A stretch of DNA of 64,000 bases from Halomarina oriensis (GCF_009791395.1 NZ_WSZK01000011.1:1-64000), one strand, 5' to 3'; shown: positions 1-8,425, counted from the first letter of the stretch. Notes: a model not told the origin generated them from the sequence alone. Numbers and translations: made by a program.

Positions 1-154
1 TACCGGCTCGATCGGCAGTCGTCGGCAACACACGGGGACAGATCCAACGAGGGCCAACTCCTTCTCCCGTCGACACCGTCTGTCCACGGTTGGCGGTGCT
101 CAAAAAGGTCGACTCGTTGAAACCCGACTCGTTCCGAAAAAGGCTTCCCCGAGA

Positions 155-199
155 CGTTACCCCACAATCTGATATCGGTTTGGGACGTGTGGGGTAACG
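155..199. promoter_or_regulatory. 12-bp perfect inverted repeat abutting a start codon
   Basis: CGTTACCCCACA (155-166) is repeated as its exact reverse complement TGTGGGGTAACG (188-199), with a 21-bp spacer. The right arm ends at the base before the ATG at 200. The position suggests an operator that could block transcription or translation of the 128-aa gene, perhaps autoregulatory. The function is inferred from symmetry and position only. Confidence 0.6.
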
Positions 200-586
200 A
201 TGGCGGACCAGCCAGCCGACCCCCCTGCCCCATCAGACCTGCCAGCATACGTGCTCGATCCACTGGAGCGCCAGTCGCCCGACCGCCTCGAACGCGTCGC
301 GAGCTACGCGCAGACACTCGCCGCCTGGAAGCGCGCCCAGAATGAGCGCGACACCGCTCAGCGCCAGGCTGCGGAAGCGATCTCCGATGACGAACGCGCC
401 GGACTCGACGACCGAGGCATCTCGACGAATCCCGAGGACTACGAGGCCGTGCCGAGCGGAGCGTACATCACGATCAAAACGACCAAACGAACGAGCGAGC
501 GCGCCTACCAGTATTACTACTGGCAGTGGCGGGAGGGCGACATCTGGAAGAACGAGTACATCGCGCCGGTCGGGTCGACAGAATGA
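200..586 (+). CDS. conserved haloarchaeal hypothetical protein near the origin
   Basis: This 128-aa acidic soluble protein has no signal peptide or membrane segment. Residues 1-20 are proline-rich and residues 28-65 look helical and charged. The C-terminal half has an aromatic patch (YQYYYWQW, about residues 103-110) that resembles a small beta domain. I do not recognise a characterised family. The ATG at 200 is preceded directly by a perfect inverted repeat. The gene is beyond the 3' end of orc1/cdc6 and is separated from it by two ORBs, so a role linked to the replicon is possible but unproven. The start is well supported because the upstream arm of the repeat ends exactly at it. Confidence 0.7.
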   Translation: MADQPADPPAPSDLPAYVLDPLERQSPDRLERVASYAQTLAAWKRAQNERDTAQRQAAEAISDDERAGLDDRGISTNPEDYEAVPSGAYITIKTTKRTSERAYQYYYWQWREGDIWKNEYIAPVGSTE

Positions 587-1050
587 TCGACCCGTGGCTG
601 GAATGCGACTCCTTCCGTATTCAACCAGACGGCGACGCCCAACCCCGGAGCCAGTCGGCCACACAGCCGACAGGCATACGTCGTGCCGATTAGTATCAAG
701 CGTCGCCGACACAAAGCCGTCACGCGGGCACCGGTTAGTGGCGGCGTGAGACCGAACACGGTCATCGTCACCCCACCCCCCGTCTGCGAGATGATATCCT
801 GAGCGCTGTGCGGCGTTCCTACTCGCTGGGCGCGGGTTCCTTACGACGATGGCGGGCGAGCATCTACTCATGTTACCGGCAGTCCGAGACTGGAGAGACG
901 CGTCCGTCAGCGGGAGAGCTCTGTTCGAACCAGCAGACATCGTGGCCGCTCTAGCGAGCAGTGCCGACCCGTCATCGAGTGTCGGGGGCGTGCGGTCGTG
1001 ACTCCTGAGACTCGCATCTGCTCTCGTCTCAGCCACCCGAATGGAGTACA

Positions 1051-1076
1051 GACACCCCGTGTGCGAGATGAATTAC
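1051..1076 (+). repeat. origin recognition box (ORB) 1
   Basis: The sequence contains the core ACACCCCGTGTGCGAGATGAAT. It shares the CCCCGTGTGC-AGATGAA core with four other copies in the window. It has the same orientation as the copies at 1118, 2724 and 2869. Haloarchaeal Orc1/Cdc6 proteins bind such boxes, which carry a G/C-run element. Confidence 0.85.
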
Positions 1077-1117
1077 ACAGAGTTCAATGAATGTCAGACA
1101 AGCCAATCCAAACAGGG

Positions 1118-1143
1118 ACACACCCCGTGTGCAAGATGAATTC
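1118..1143 (+). repeat. origin recognition box (ORB) 2
   Basis: Direct repeat of ORB 1 with one core change (GTGTGCAAGATGAATTC), 67 bp further on. It lies between the 128-aa gene and the 3' end of orc1/cdc6. Confidence 0.85.
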
Positions 1144-1232
1144 GACGGATCCGGACAACCCGATTGTCCTACACAGACGGCACCGAAGACGAGCACACGG
1201 CAGAGGCCAGCCCCGCCACCCGAATTAGGAAC

Positions 1233-2579
1233 TCACTCTGTCTGGAAGAAGTCGTCGAGCTGAGCGTTGACGACGGACCGGAGCAAGTCGATGTCGGTGT
1301 CCGCGGCTTCCAGATGCACGTCCTCGAGAAGCGTGTCAGCGACCACCTCGGGATCGTCGACGAACGTGTACTCCTTGTGAACACCACTGCCGTATCCTCG
1401 GCCACGTTTCTCGGAGGTAACGAAGTTGTACGTCTCCGCTTCGTTCATATATCGCAGGTACGAGTCGCGTGACTTCGTATCGGCGTCCAGTCGTTCGGTG
1501 AGGAACTGGTAGACCCGATAGGCGACCGTCGACGGCACGGCATTGATCGCATGGTCGGCAAACACTGGCACGATGGCGGTCGCGTACAGTGAGAGCTTCT
1601 TTTGTGTCGAGAGGCCCTGCATCTGTGTGAGCGTCCGGTCGCGCTCGGCCTCGGCCTGTGCGTCGCGGACGTGGTCCTCACAGACCATGGTCTCGTTGCG
1701 TCGGTCAGCGATCTCACCGGCCTTGCGAAACAGATCGATCGCCTTGCGCGCATCGCCGTGGTCCTGAGCGGCGAACGCAGCACTGAGTGGGATGATCTCC
1801 TTCTCAAGAACGCCGTCACGGTACGCATCCTGTCGGCGTTCGAGGATTGCCTGCAACTGATCCGCATCGTAGTCGGAGAACACCACGTCTTGGGGGTTGA
1901 ACGAGCTCTCGGCTCGGCCGTCAAGGTCCTCCATGAACCGTGGGTCGTTCGTGAGAGCGGCGACTGAGACGTGGCCTTCAATTCGACCGAGTTGCGAGGC
2001 TCGCGAAAGCTGATAGAGCAACTTCGAGTACGCCGGTTCAGCGTTCGGGTCGCGTTGACGACCGGCTAGCAAGTCGACCTCGTCAAGGATGATGATGACT
2101 GAATCGTGGTGGTCGCTGAGGATGTCGTAGAACCGTCGAAGCTTGCGGTCAGTCGAGATGCCGCTCTGAGGGACGTCTGCGGGAACGCCCGCAGCAGCGG
2201 CGGCACTTTCGACGAGACGGTACACTGCACGATCGTGAGACTTGATTGTCTGGCAGTTGATGCTGATAACGCCGAATCGGTCGTCCTGTGCCGCCGCGAG
2301 TTCGACAACCTGTTCGCAGACGGCGTTGATGATGAGCGACTTGCCAGTGCCGGACGGCCCGTACAGGAGCATGTTCGGCGGGCGGTTGCCCTCCAGCGTC
2401 GGGCGAAGGTAGGTGATGATGTCATCAAGTTGGCTATCACGACCGACGATTCTGTCTTCGTCAATGACGGTATCGGGGTCGAGCAGCTGTTTGGCCTGGA
2501 ACACAGAGTGTTCCGCCCCTGCTTGGAGTCGGCTTTTGATTGATTCCGAGAGGGGCTGGTCGTCGGCACCGTCAGGCAT
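1233..2579 (-). CDS. orc1/cdc6: Orc1/Cdc6-type replication initiator
   Basis: This 448-aa AAA+ ATPase binds ORBs and starts replication. Visible motifs are Walker A GPSGTGKS (residues 74-81), Walker B IIILDEVD (162-169), a sensor-1 type AALTND (207-212) and a sensor-2 type helix with RKAIDLFRKAG. The C-terminal third (about 310-448) fits the winged-helix DNA-binding domain. Length is normal for haloarchaeal plasmid or secondary-origin Orc proteins. A TATA box about 25-30 bp before the ATG fits a leaderless transcript. ORBs lie on both sides: three upstream around an AT-rich stretch and two past the 3' end. The gene is intact, so the adjacent origin is probably active. Confidence 0.97.
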   Translation of the reverse strand: MPDGADDQPLSESIKSRLQAGAEHSVFQAKQLLDPDTVIDEDRIVGRDSQLDDIITYLRPTLEGNRPPNMLLYGPSGTGKSLIINAVCEQVVELAAAQDDRFGVISINCQTIKSHDRAVYRLVESAAAAAGVPADVPQSGISTDRKLRRFYDILSDHHDSVIIILDEVDLLAGRQRDPNAEPAYSKLLYQLSRASQLGRIEGHVSVAALTNDPRFMEDLDGRAESSFNPQDVVFSDYDADQLQAILERRQDAYRDGVLEKEIIPLSAAFAAQDHGDARKAIDLFRKAGEIADRRNETMVCEDHVRDAQAEAERDRTLTQMQGLSTQKKLSLYATAIVPVFADHAINAVPSTVAYRVYQFLTERLDADTKSRDSYLRYMNEAETYNFVTSEKRGRGYGSGVHKEYTFVDDPEVVADTLLEDVHLEAADTDIDLLRSVVNAQLDDFFQTE

Positions 2580-2602
2580 AGTCGGGACGTTTCACCGGCA
2601 GC

Positions 2603-2610
2603 ATATATAT
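2603..2610 (-). promoter_or_regulatory. TATA box of orc1/cdc6
   Basis: ATATATAT lies 24-31 bp upstream of the ATG at 2579. This spacing in haloarchaea gives a leaderless mRNA. Confidence 0.7.
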
Positions 2611-2723
2611 CCACGGGCTACCGTGTGCGCGAATAATGGCCCGTGATATTGGACTCTAAGCACCTCTACAGTAGCCCGGCCGAAAATTTGGAAACACCGT
2701 GGTCAAAGTCAATTGAAGGAGCG

Positions 2724-2749
2724 GACACCCCGTGTGCGAGATGAAATTC
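2724..2749 (+). repeat. origin recognition box (ORB) 3
   Basis: GACACCCCGTGTGCGAGATG, followed by AAATTC, upstream of orc1/cdc6. It has the same orientation as ORBs 1, 2 and 4. Confidence 0.88.
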
Positions 2750-2868
2750 CGGTCGGTCGGGTCTTGAACTCGCTACCCCGGTGTTAGATCAGTTATCATG
2801 ACGGTACGGTCGCCTTCGTAGGAATCACGTTGACCGAGTTCCACTGTCCAGTGTCTCGTTCCATTGAA

Positions 2869-2896
2869 CCCCCCCTCCCCGTGTGCCAGATGAATT
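2869..2896 (+). repeat. origin recognition box (ORB) 4, with long C-run
   Basis: A run of seven or more C residues precedes TCCCCGTGTGCCAGATGAA. The extended C-run matches the G-string element of stronger haloarchaeal ORBs. It marks the left boundary of the AT-rich stretch. Confidence 0.85.
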
Positions 2897-3125
2897 CGAC
2901 TGTGAGGCAGGGGGTGGGATGCCTCGAATCACATCGCTAAGCGGGACTCGTAGCGGCGAGCGAGATGGTGGCATGCACAGTGAACATAGACGGAGAGGTA
3001 TATGACCCAAACATTGAATACAATCGCTAGGCTACTAGTCCGTAGCATCTCGTTATAGCGTCAAGAGAGATAGATGTTTAGTACGACTAAGTCGGGTCGC
3101 TAGTACTCCGATTTACTCTCAACTG

Positions 3126-3154
3126 ATTTCATCTCGCACACGGGGTGGGGGTGT
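3126..3154 (-). repeat. origin recognition box (ORB) 5, inverted, with long G-run
   Basis: TTTCATCTCGCACACGGGGT followed by GGGGGTG is the reverse complement of the ORB consensus with an extended G-run. It faces ORB 4 across the AT-rich region. Confidence 0.88.
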
Positions 3155-3285
3155 CTGTTTGCCAGGCGACCCTGCCTCACACACTCGGTCCACTGCAGAG
3201 CACCACGCAGTCTGAGTCAAAACGGGTCACTGCGGCCGATTCCGCACTCCGCTTCCAACTCTCAGCGACTGTGTCGCCCCACATA

Positions 3286-3348
3286 CCACGATATCCGCTG
3301 TTCTTCGCGCAGGGACCACTATCCATGATGGAACAGCGGACATCGCGG
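3286..3348. repeat. 18-bp imperfect inverted repeat beside the origin
   Basis: The left arm (3286-3303, containing GATATCCGCTGTTC) is the reverse complement of the right arm (3331-3348, containing GAACAGCGGACATC) with 2 mismatches in 18 and a 27-bp spacer. A small local hairpin CGCGG-GGTAT-CCGCG follows at 3344-3358. The function is unknown. Confidence 0.55.
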
Positions 3349-3604
3349 GGTATCCGCGCAATCACATACAAGCATTCGCCTGTCCATCGTCACTGAAATC
3401 CGACGACGACTGAGCACCGACGACCAATCAATAGTTTCAGGACACTGATGGCCCAACTGAGGAAACGACAGACACGTGAGATGGTCCGGAGCGAGCTTCC
3501 AGAACCGGTACACCGTCGGGATGAGCACGCACTCAGCATGGTGTCCCATTGGCAGTATGTCGGCCTCTCTGTTCAGACGACACCCGCTCCAAACCGAATG
3601 TACG

Positions 3605-3979
3605 ATGGGTTGTAAGCCAGGGAAAGAGGGACCCCCAGACCTCCAAGAGATCCTTGACGCACTCGACGACCCTGCGTGCAGAGAGATCGTTGAGTGCCTC
3701 GAGGAACCGATGACTGCTAGCGAGCTCTCGGAGCGATGTGAGATTCCGCAGTCGGCGATGTATCGGAAGCTCGACCTCCTCAGTGACGCCTCACTCGTCG
3801 AGGAACGTGTCGAGGTTCGAACTGACGGACATCACACAACCCGCTATGTCCTCGCGTTCAACGAGGTCCGTCTCTCTCTAGATGAGAACCGTGTCCTCGA
3901 TGTAGAGATTGACCGTCCCGCCCGGACTCCCGAGCAACGGTTGTCCGAGATGTGGTCGGAGGTGCGAAAAGAAACATGA
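3605..3979 (+). CDS. winged-helix (ArsR-like) haloarchaeal regulator
   Basis: This 124-aa protein has a central HTH: helix ILDALDDPACREIVECL, then TASELSERCEIPQSAMYRKL as the turn-recognition segment, then a wing with RTDGHHTTRYVL. This matches the small haloarchaeal ArsR-like regulators in which a conserved HTH is paired with a membrane partner. I chose the ATG at 3605 because residues encoded upstream of it in the same frame (from 3476) do not look coding. The stop overlaps the next gene's start as ATGA, so translation is probably coupled. The ligand or target is not evident. Confidence 0.8.
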   Translation: MGCKPGKEGPPDLQEILDALDDPACREIVECLEEPMTASELSERCEIPQSAMYRKLDLLSDASLVEERVEVRTDGHHTTRYVLAFNEVRLSLDENRVLDVEIDRPARTPEQRLSEMWSEVRKET

Positions 3980-4254
3980 ATACGAACATCACAACCACAG
4001 TAATCGTTCTCAAGACACTCACACTCCTCCTGGGGGGGTCGATCACGTTCTTCGCGTTCAAGGCGTATCGACGAACCGCCGCTCCGGCACTCCGTGCGCT
4101 CGCACTCGGGTTCGGTGCAGTGACAATCGGTGCGTTGCTCGCCGGAATCGCCGACCAGTTCCTCCCAGTCGACCCGAGTATCGCACTGGTCCTCGAAAGT
4201 CTGTTTACGACCGTCGGGTTCGGCGTCATTTTGTACTCACTCTATGTGGATTGA
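3976..4254 (+). CDS. small haloarchaeal membrane protein (DUF7521-like)
   Basis: This 92-aa protein has three hydrophobic segments: VIVLKTLTLLLGGSITFFAF, then ALALGFGAVTIGALLAGIAD, then IALVLESLFTTVGFGVILYS. A basic loop (KAYRRTA) follows the first. Small three-helix proteins of this kind commonly follow ArsR-like HTH genes in haloarchaea, as here, where the start overlaps the regulator's stop by ATGA. The pair may be a one-component regulator with a membrane sensor or anchor; this is inference. The ATG at 3976 is preferred over the in-frame ATG at 3952. Confidence 0.75.
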   Translation: MNTNITTTVIVLKTLTLLLGGSITFFAFKAYRRTAAPALRALALGFGAVTIGALLAGIADQFLPVDPSIALVLESLFTTVGFGVILYSLYVD

Positions 4255-4326
4255 GAAGACGGTCGAGAGTAGAGAGCCTGCCAAACCGAGACACAACCAA
4301 TCGGTTTCGACCGACTGAGAGGGGTT

Positions 4327-5295
4327 TCAGCGGGTCGAACGAACGTGTTCGCGAAGTCCGTAGAGGAAGGGTGCACCGAGCACAAGCGCACCACCACCAG
4401 TGACCGCGTAGCTGAGTGTCGAGAGTTGACGGGTTGGCCCCTCGCCGACGAGGATGACACCACGCATGCCCTCATCGCTGTACTCGGAACACTCGTACGT
4501 GCTCAGTCCGTCACCGTCGAACTCGACGGCGAATCGGTGACCCGCTCCGGCGACCTGGTCACTGTGGTAGCCGAGTTCGGCGTCGACCACGTCGTACGAT
4601 TCGTCTCCCACCCACTCCCAGACGACGGTCGTTCCGGGGTCGATACGCATCGCTGGTGGGGCGAACGCGTAGGGGCCACCGTTGCCCTCCACACCGACCT
4701 CGACGGTCACTTCGGACTCGCCACGACGGTCGACGAGCTCGTGGTAGTTCCCGGTGTTCGCCAGCCAGCCGTCGTAGGTCTCCTCGGGCTGTTCGGGTGT
4801 CTGCTCTCCCCCACTGGGCCCGCTCAGCGTGACCCCCGCATCACCGACGACGACAGCGCCTTTCATGCCCATCGCTTCGTGGGGTGCACAGGCATACCGT
4901 GTGACGCCTGGGGCGTCGAGCATCGTCTCGAACGTGTCACCGCTCGCTCCGTAGTACTCCGACTCGAACGAGCCGTCCTTCGCGACGACGTTGTGCGTCC
5001 CGCCGTTGCCGGTCCACGTCCAGACGACAGTCGTTCCAGGGTCGATGCGAACTGCGGCAGGGGCGAACGCGAACGCGCCGCCATTCCCCTCCGCACCCAC
5101 GGTGACCTCGACACGGGACTGGCCGCGGGCGTCGGTGACCTTCGAGACGCCCTCAGTGTTCGCGAACCACTTCGAGAGATCGACCGCTGAACCCCCCGCC
5201 TGTGCGGTGGCTGGTCCAACGAACAGACCGGCACCGAGCGTCGCACCAGCCGTCGCCGCGAGGAACCGTCGGCGAGTCGTTCCCGTCATCGCCAT
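4327..5295 (-). CDS. Tat-exported, membrane-anchored double halocyanin
   Basis: This 322-aa blue-copper protein has a Tat signal (TTRRRFLAATAGATLGAG, residues 6-23), two halocyanin-type cupredoxin domains (about 40-155 and 175-285) and a C-terminal membrane anchor (about 295-315). In domain 1 all type-1 copper ligands are visible: H101, C136, H139 and M144. In domain 2 the cysteine (C269) and methionine (M277) remain, but both histidine positions are tyrosine (Y234, Y272). Domain 2 therefore probably binds copper poorly or not at all. The start overlaps the upstream oxidase gene's stop by one base (TGATG), so the two are co-translated. Its likely job is shuttling electrons at the outer face of the membrane. 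Confidence 0.92.
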   Translation of the reverse strand: MAMTGTTRRRFLAATAGATLGAGLFVGPATAQAGGSAVDLSKWFANTEGVSKVTDARGQSRVEVTVGAEGNGGAFAFAPAAVRIDPGTTVVWTWTGNGGTHNVVAKDGSFESEYYGASGDTFETMLDAPGVTRYACAPHEAMGMKGAVVVGDAGVTLSGPSGGEQTPEQPEETYDGWLANTGNYHELVDRRGESEVTVEVGVEGNGGPYAFAPPAMRIDPGTTVVWEWVGDESYDVVDAELGYHSDQVAGAGHRFAVEFDGDGLSTYECSEYSDEGMRGVILVGEGPTRQLSTLSYAVTGGGALVLGAPFLYGLREHVRSTR

Positions 5296-6440
5296 CAGGC
5301 CTCGTACCCCGCGTAGTCCATCAGCGTCCGGAAGATGTCCGTGTCCATCGCCTCCTTGTAGACGATGGCGTTGAGCATCCCACCCGGATACGACGAGCCG
5401 TTACGGATGTGGTCGACCTTGTGACAGTGCATGAGGTAGATGCCAGGGTCGGCGTCAGCCTCGAACTCGACGGTGTAGCGCTCAGCAGGAGCGACGTTCA
5501 ACACGTCCTGTTTGAACTGGAGTACCTCGGGCATCGGACTGCCGTCTTTCTCGACGACGTGGAAGCGATGGTTGTGGGTGTGCAACGGGTGACTCATGAA
5601 CCCCGCGTTGACCCAGTGGATACGAACTGTGTCGCCCGACTCGACGATGATGGGCGAGCCGGTCTCTGGGTGGAGCGTCGCGGGCGCGGACTTCCCGTTG
5701 AGCGTGAACGCGTCAGCCTTGCGGTTCGTGAGGTCGTAGCTGACGTCCTCGCCACCGTGCTGGCGGGAGAGGCTAGTATCCCACTCCTTGGCGGTCATGA
5801 AGTACTCCTTGTCGGCTTCCTCGTAGCCCTCGGGGTCGACTCTGAGGATGCCGTACATCCCCATGTCCATGTGCATCGGCGTCTGGTAGTGACAGTGGTA
5901 CAGATGCGTCCCCGGAACGTTCGCGGGGATGTCATAAGTGTGACTCTCGCCGGGCATCACCGTGATGCCGGTCGTCGTCGGCACGCCGTCGTTCTCCCAC
6001 GTTTTGCGAACGCCGTGGAAGTGCAGCGTGTGGGGTACCTGCATCTCCGTGTTGTCGAGGGTGATCTTCAGGTCGTTGCCCTCGGTCGTTCGAAGGATGG
6101 GGCCGGGCACGCTTGGCGTGCCGTCGTCAGCCTGGAACGCCCAGACCACGGGGAGGTTGACCGGCCCACCCATCGACTCGCCGGGGTGAATCGCGTGACG
6201 CGCCATCACCGACTTGATCGTCACTTCATGGTTTCGTTCGTCGAGGTCGACCACTTCCGGGCGACCGGTCGGGGGAAGGTCGGAGGGAGCCGCCGAATTG
6301 TTCGGGACCGAGTCGACGACGCGTGCGGACGGTGACGATGTCGTGGTGCAACCCGCCAACGCGACCAGTCCGGTCGAGCCGGTCGCGGCGAGGAACTGTC
6401 GTCGGGAGATACCCCGTCCAGGAGCGCCAATCTCGGACAT
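5295..6440 (-). CDS. Tat lipoprotein multicopper oxidase (two-domain type)
   Basis: This 381-aa protein has a Tat motif (SRRQFLAA, residues 12-19) and a lipobox LAGC (28-31), so it is probably an exported lipoprotein. Copper motifs are TLHFHG (138-143), HLYHCHYQTPMHMDMGM (179-195, with C183, H190 and M195 as type-1 ligands), HPLHTHNHRFH in domain 2 and a C-terminal YLMHCHKVDH. The double HCH signatures and length fit two-domain multicopper oxidases and copper nitrite reductase relatives. The HCH-type motif favours oxidase over NirK, but the substrate cannot be read from sequence. The coupled halocyanin gene downstream is the obvious electron partner. The MFS transporter upstream on the same strand is 219 bp away. 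Confidence 0.88.
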   Translation of the reverse strand: MSEIGAPGRGISRRQFLAATGSTGLVALAGCTTTSSPSARVVDSVPNNSAAPSDLPPTGRPEVVDLDERNHEVTIKSVMARHAIHPGESMGGPVNLPVVWAFQADDGTPSVPGPILRTTEGNDLKITLDNTEMQVPHTLHFHGVRKTWENDGVPTTTGITVMPGESHTYDIPANVPGTHLYHCHYQTPMHMDMGMYGILRVDPEGYEEADKEYFMTAKEWDTSLSRQHGGEDVSYDLTNRKADAFTLNGKSAPATLHPETGSPIIVESGDTVRIHWVNAGFMSHPLHTHNHRFHVVEKDGSPMPEVLQFKQDVLNVAPAERYTVEFEADADPGIYLMHCHKVDHIRNGSSYPGGMLNAIVYKEAMDTDIFRTLMDYAGYEA

Positions 6441-6659
6441 ACATGTAGTCGTTGGAAAGTACGAGAGATAAGCAGGTTATCCGATTCTCAGGTCGTAGGA
6501 ATCGACACCTATTGGAAAGAGGGTAGAGTCCCGAATTCGAGGAAACGAGTTCTTGCACTGATAAACGATACCTGTCTGAGTGCGACCTACACGGAGGTAC
6601 TGGAAAACGTTTCAGTCGATCGAACCATACAGCAGACACAAAACATCCCTCTCTGGACG

Positions 6660-7895
6660 TCATCTGGCTGGTTCTGGTGCCAGCCAGCCGAGGCCTACTC
6701 CAACGACAGCGAGAACGCCTGCGAGAAGAAACGCGGTCTCGAACCCAGCGGAATCGACGACTGCTCCACCGACAATCGGTGCGAGAAACGCCCCGGCCAG
6801 TCCAACACTCGTCTGAAACGCCACTGCAGTCGCAGCTACTCGTGTGTTGACGAGTTCGCGAACGTACGTGAACGAGAGTCCCAGTGTCAATTGAATCGCG
6901 AACCCAGTGACGAGTAACACGGCCACCAAGACTGGAATCGATCGGAGCCGCGTGAACCCGAAGACAAGCGGCGTCGCGACGACGAAGGAGCCGAACACGA
7001 TTGGCTGTCGTCGGCCGCTGAACACGCGATCAGAGAGCAGACCGCTACTGGTACGAGACAGGACACCAACGGCAGGAAACACAGAGAGCAAGAGGCCACT
7101 CGCCGCCACAGAGAGACCCATCTCTTGAGAGAGGTACGGCCCACCCCAACTGTTGACGAAGAGGTATAGGGAGTACCCGAGAAAGCCGAGTCCTCCGACG
7201 AGCCAGACGTGCCGATTGCGGAGAACAGCCCCGAATTCAGCGAGAGATGGGGTAGCTCCAGAGGTGCGGCCGAGTCCTCGGCTCGTCGGCCAGAACAACA
7301 CGAGGCCGAGCAGGGCGATGCCATTGAACGCGAGGAAGATAGCTGGCCACCCGAAGCGGGCTGCGATGAGTGGACCGGTCGCCTGGCCGAGGGCAAACCC
7401 GATCGGCCCACTCGCTGTGAAAATCCCGACCGCCGTTGCCCGGCGGTCAGTATCGACCGCTCGACTGACGATGTCGATACCAGCGTTCCAGACGGCAACG
7501 TACGCGACACCGCCCACTGCGCGAGACGCGATGACGGACCAGAAGTCGCCGCGACGGCCTGCCATCCAGCCCCATGTCCCTGCGACGAACAGGGTGAGAA
7601 CCGCTACGGCCATCGCAGTTCGTGTGTTCGCTCTGTCGAGACCGATACCGATTGGAATACTCGCGATGACTGCCGTCCCGAACATCGTCCCGACAAGCAG
7701 TCCTGCCGCGGTTGCACTGATGCCCAGCGACTCCTGAACGAGTGGCGTAACGCTTGCCGGGGCGATTTCGTACGCGGCGAGACCTGTCGATATGAGACTC
7801 GCTCCGATGACGAGGCTCCAGAGCCGTCGTGGGCTTCGGTCAGGAGAATTCCCGTTTGTCTGAGAGACGTTCGCCGCTGTCGATGGTTCGGTCAT
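6660..7895 (-). CDS. MFS transporter
   Basis: This protein of about 411 aa has twelve hydrophobic segments and an MFS-type loop after TM2 (GTAVIASIPIGIGLDRANTRTAM) with the characteristic G-x-x-x-D-R-x pattern. A second MFS-like loop, GLLSDRVFSGRRQPIV, lies in the middle. It resembles the CynX/NimT-like or nitrate-type antiporter subgroup, but the substrate is not predictable. The start at 7895 (MTEPSTAANV) is preferred over 7910, which would add only five residues. It lies upstream of the copper oxidase pair on the same strand, so a functional link (for example nitrite or metal transport) is possible but only inferred. Confidence 0.88.
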   Translation of the reverse strand: MTEPSTAANVSQTNGNSPDRSPRRLWSLVIGASLISTGLAAYEIAPASVTPLVQESLGISATAAGLLVGTMFGTAVIASIPIGIGLDRANTRTAMAVAVLTLFVAGTWGWMAGRRGDFWSVIASRAVGGVAYVAVWNAGIDIVSRAVDTDRRATAVGIFTASGPIGFALGQATGPLIAARFGWPAIFLAFNGIALLGLVLFWPTSRGLGRTSGATPSLAEFGAVLRNRHVWLVGGLGFLGYSLYLFVNSWGGPYLSQEMGLSVAASGLLLSVFPAVGVLSRTSSGLLSDRVFSGRRQPIVFGSFVVATPLVFGFTRLRSIPVLVAVLLVTGFAIQLTLGLSFTYVRELVNTRVAATAVAFQTSVGLAGAFLAPIVGGAVVDSAGFETAFLLAGVLAVVGVGLGWLAPEPAR

Positions 7896-8425
7896 CTGCC
7901 ACGGTTCCACAGCGTCCGAACGAGTTCACGATCGCTCTCACCGCTGCACGTGAACTGCCGTCTCTCGCTGGGGACTGAAGCTGGCAACACTTGCACAGAT
8001 GGCTTCCTCCCCAGCGAGGGAGCGCTACCGAGACGTGGACGTTTCCTTCTGCGTACGTCATCCGTAGCAATCGGACCTCGCGTATTGAAACGACGGCCAG
8101 TATACAGTGGGGTAGACCATGGGACCATTGTGGTTGTACTGCTGTTCCTCGTCAGTTGTCCTGCTCTCACTGAGTGATGCTTGATTCGTCCTCGACTTAT
8201 TGGTACACATTGAACATCGAATGGGCAAGGTGGGTTCAGTTCGCCCCCAACCGTCGTCGATTGTCACCAGGTCACGAAGTCTCCAGACGGAATCGATCTC
8301 GGAACCGCCATCAATGCACCAATACTGCTAGCTCAGAGGGTAATCTAATTATGGTAAGCGTAGGTGAGTGACTGCTCGGATTGAAAGCCGGTACGTTCAA
8401 TCGTCGCGATATTCAATATCCAACA
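7896..8425. other. 530-bp intergenic region, divergent promoters
   Basis: This region lies between the MFS gene (leftward) and the Bat-type regulator (rightward). I see no convincing gene; the open frames are arginine- or serine-rich and lack haloarchaeal codon periodicity. The right end holds a periodic TTCAAT/ATTGAA array, annotated separately. Confidence 0.5.
8380..8420 (+). promoter_or_regulatory. 16-bp-phased TTCAAT array before the Bat-type gene
   Basis: ATTGAA at 8380-8385, TTCAAT at 8396-8401 and TTCAAT at 8412-8417 start exactly 16 bp apart. The last copy sits in the palindrome GATATT-C-AATATC (8408-8420), ending five bases before the ATG at 8426. This looks like an operator for a dimeric regulator, possibly the Bat-type protein itself. 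The function is inferred. Confidence 0.45.

Larger units (their letters stand above)
587..1232. other. intergenic stretch holding two ORBs
   Basis: No credible gene is seen; the open frames here are arginine-rich shadows. The notable content is two directly repeated origin recognition boxes at 1051-1076 and 1118-1143, annotated separately. They lie beyond the 3' end of orc1/cdc6. Confidence 0.6.
2580..3604. other. oriC: replication origin region with AT-rich unwinding stretch
   Basis: This 1-kb gene-free region is upstream of orc1/cdc6. It contains two forward ORBs (2724-2749, 2869-2896) and one inverted ORB (3126-3154). Between the convergent ORBs, about 3011-3125 is clearly richer in A+T than its surroundings and is the best candidate for the duplex unwinding element. 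Inverted ORBs flanking an AT-rich element is the standard architecture of haloarchaeal origins. A long imperfect inverted repeat follows at 3286-3348. I see no credible gene here. Confidence 0.85.

Noticed and set aside
5202-6335. 377-aa plus-strand frame rich in Val, Asp and Arg
   Set aside because: It lies antisense to the multicopper oxidase and halocyanin genes, which have clear copper motifs. Its V/D/R-rich composition is typical of a register-aligned antisense shadow.
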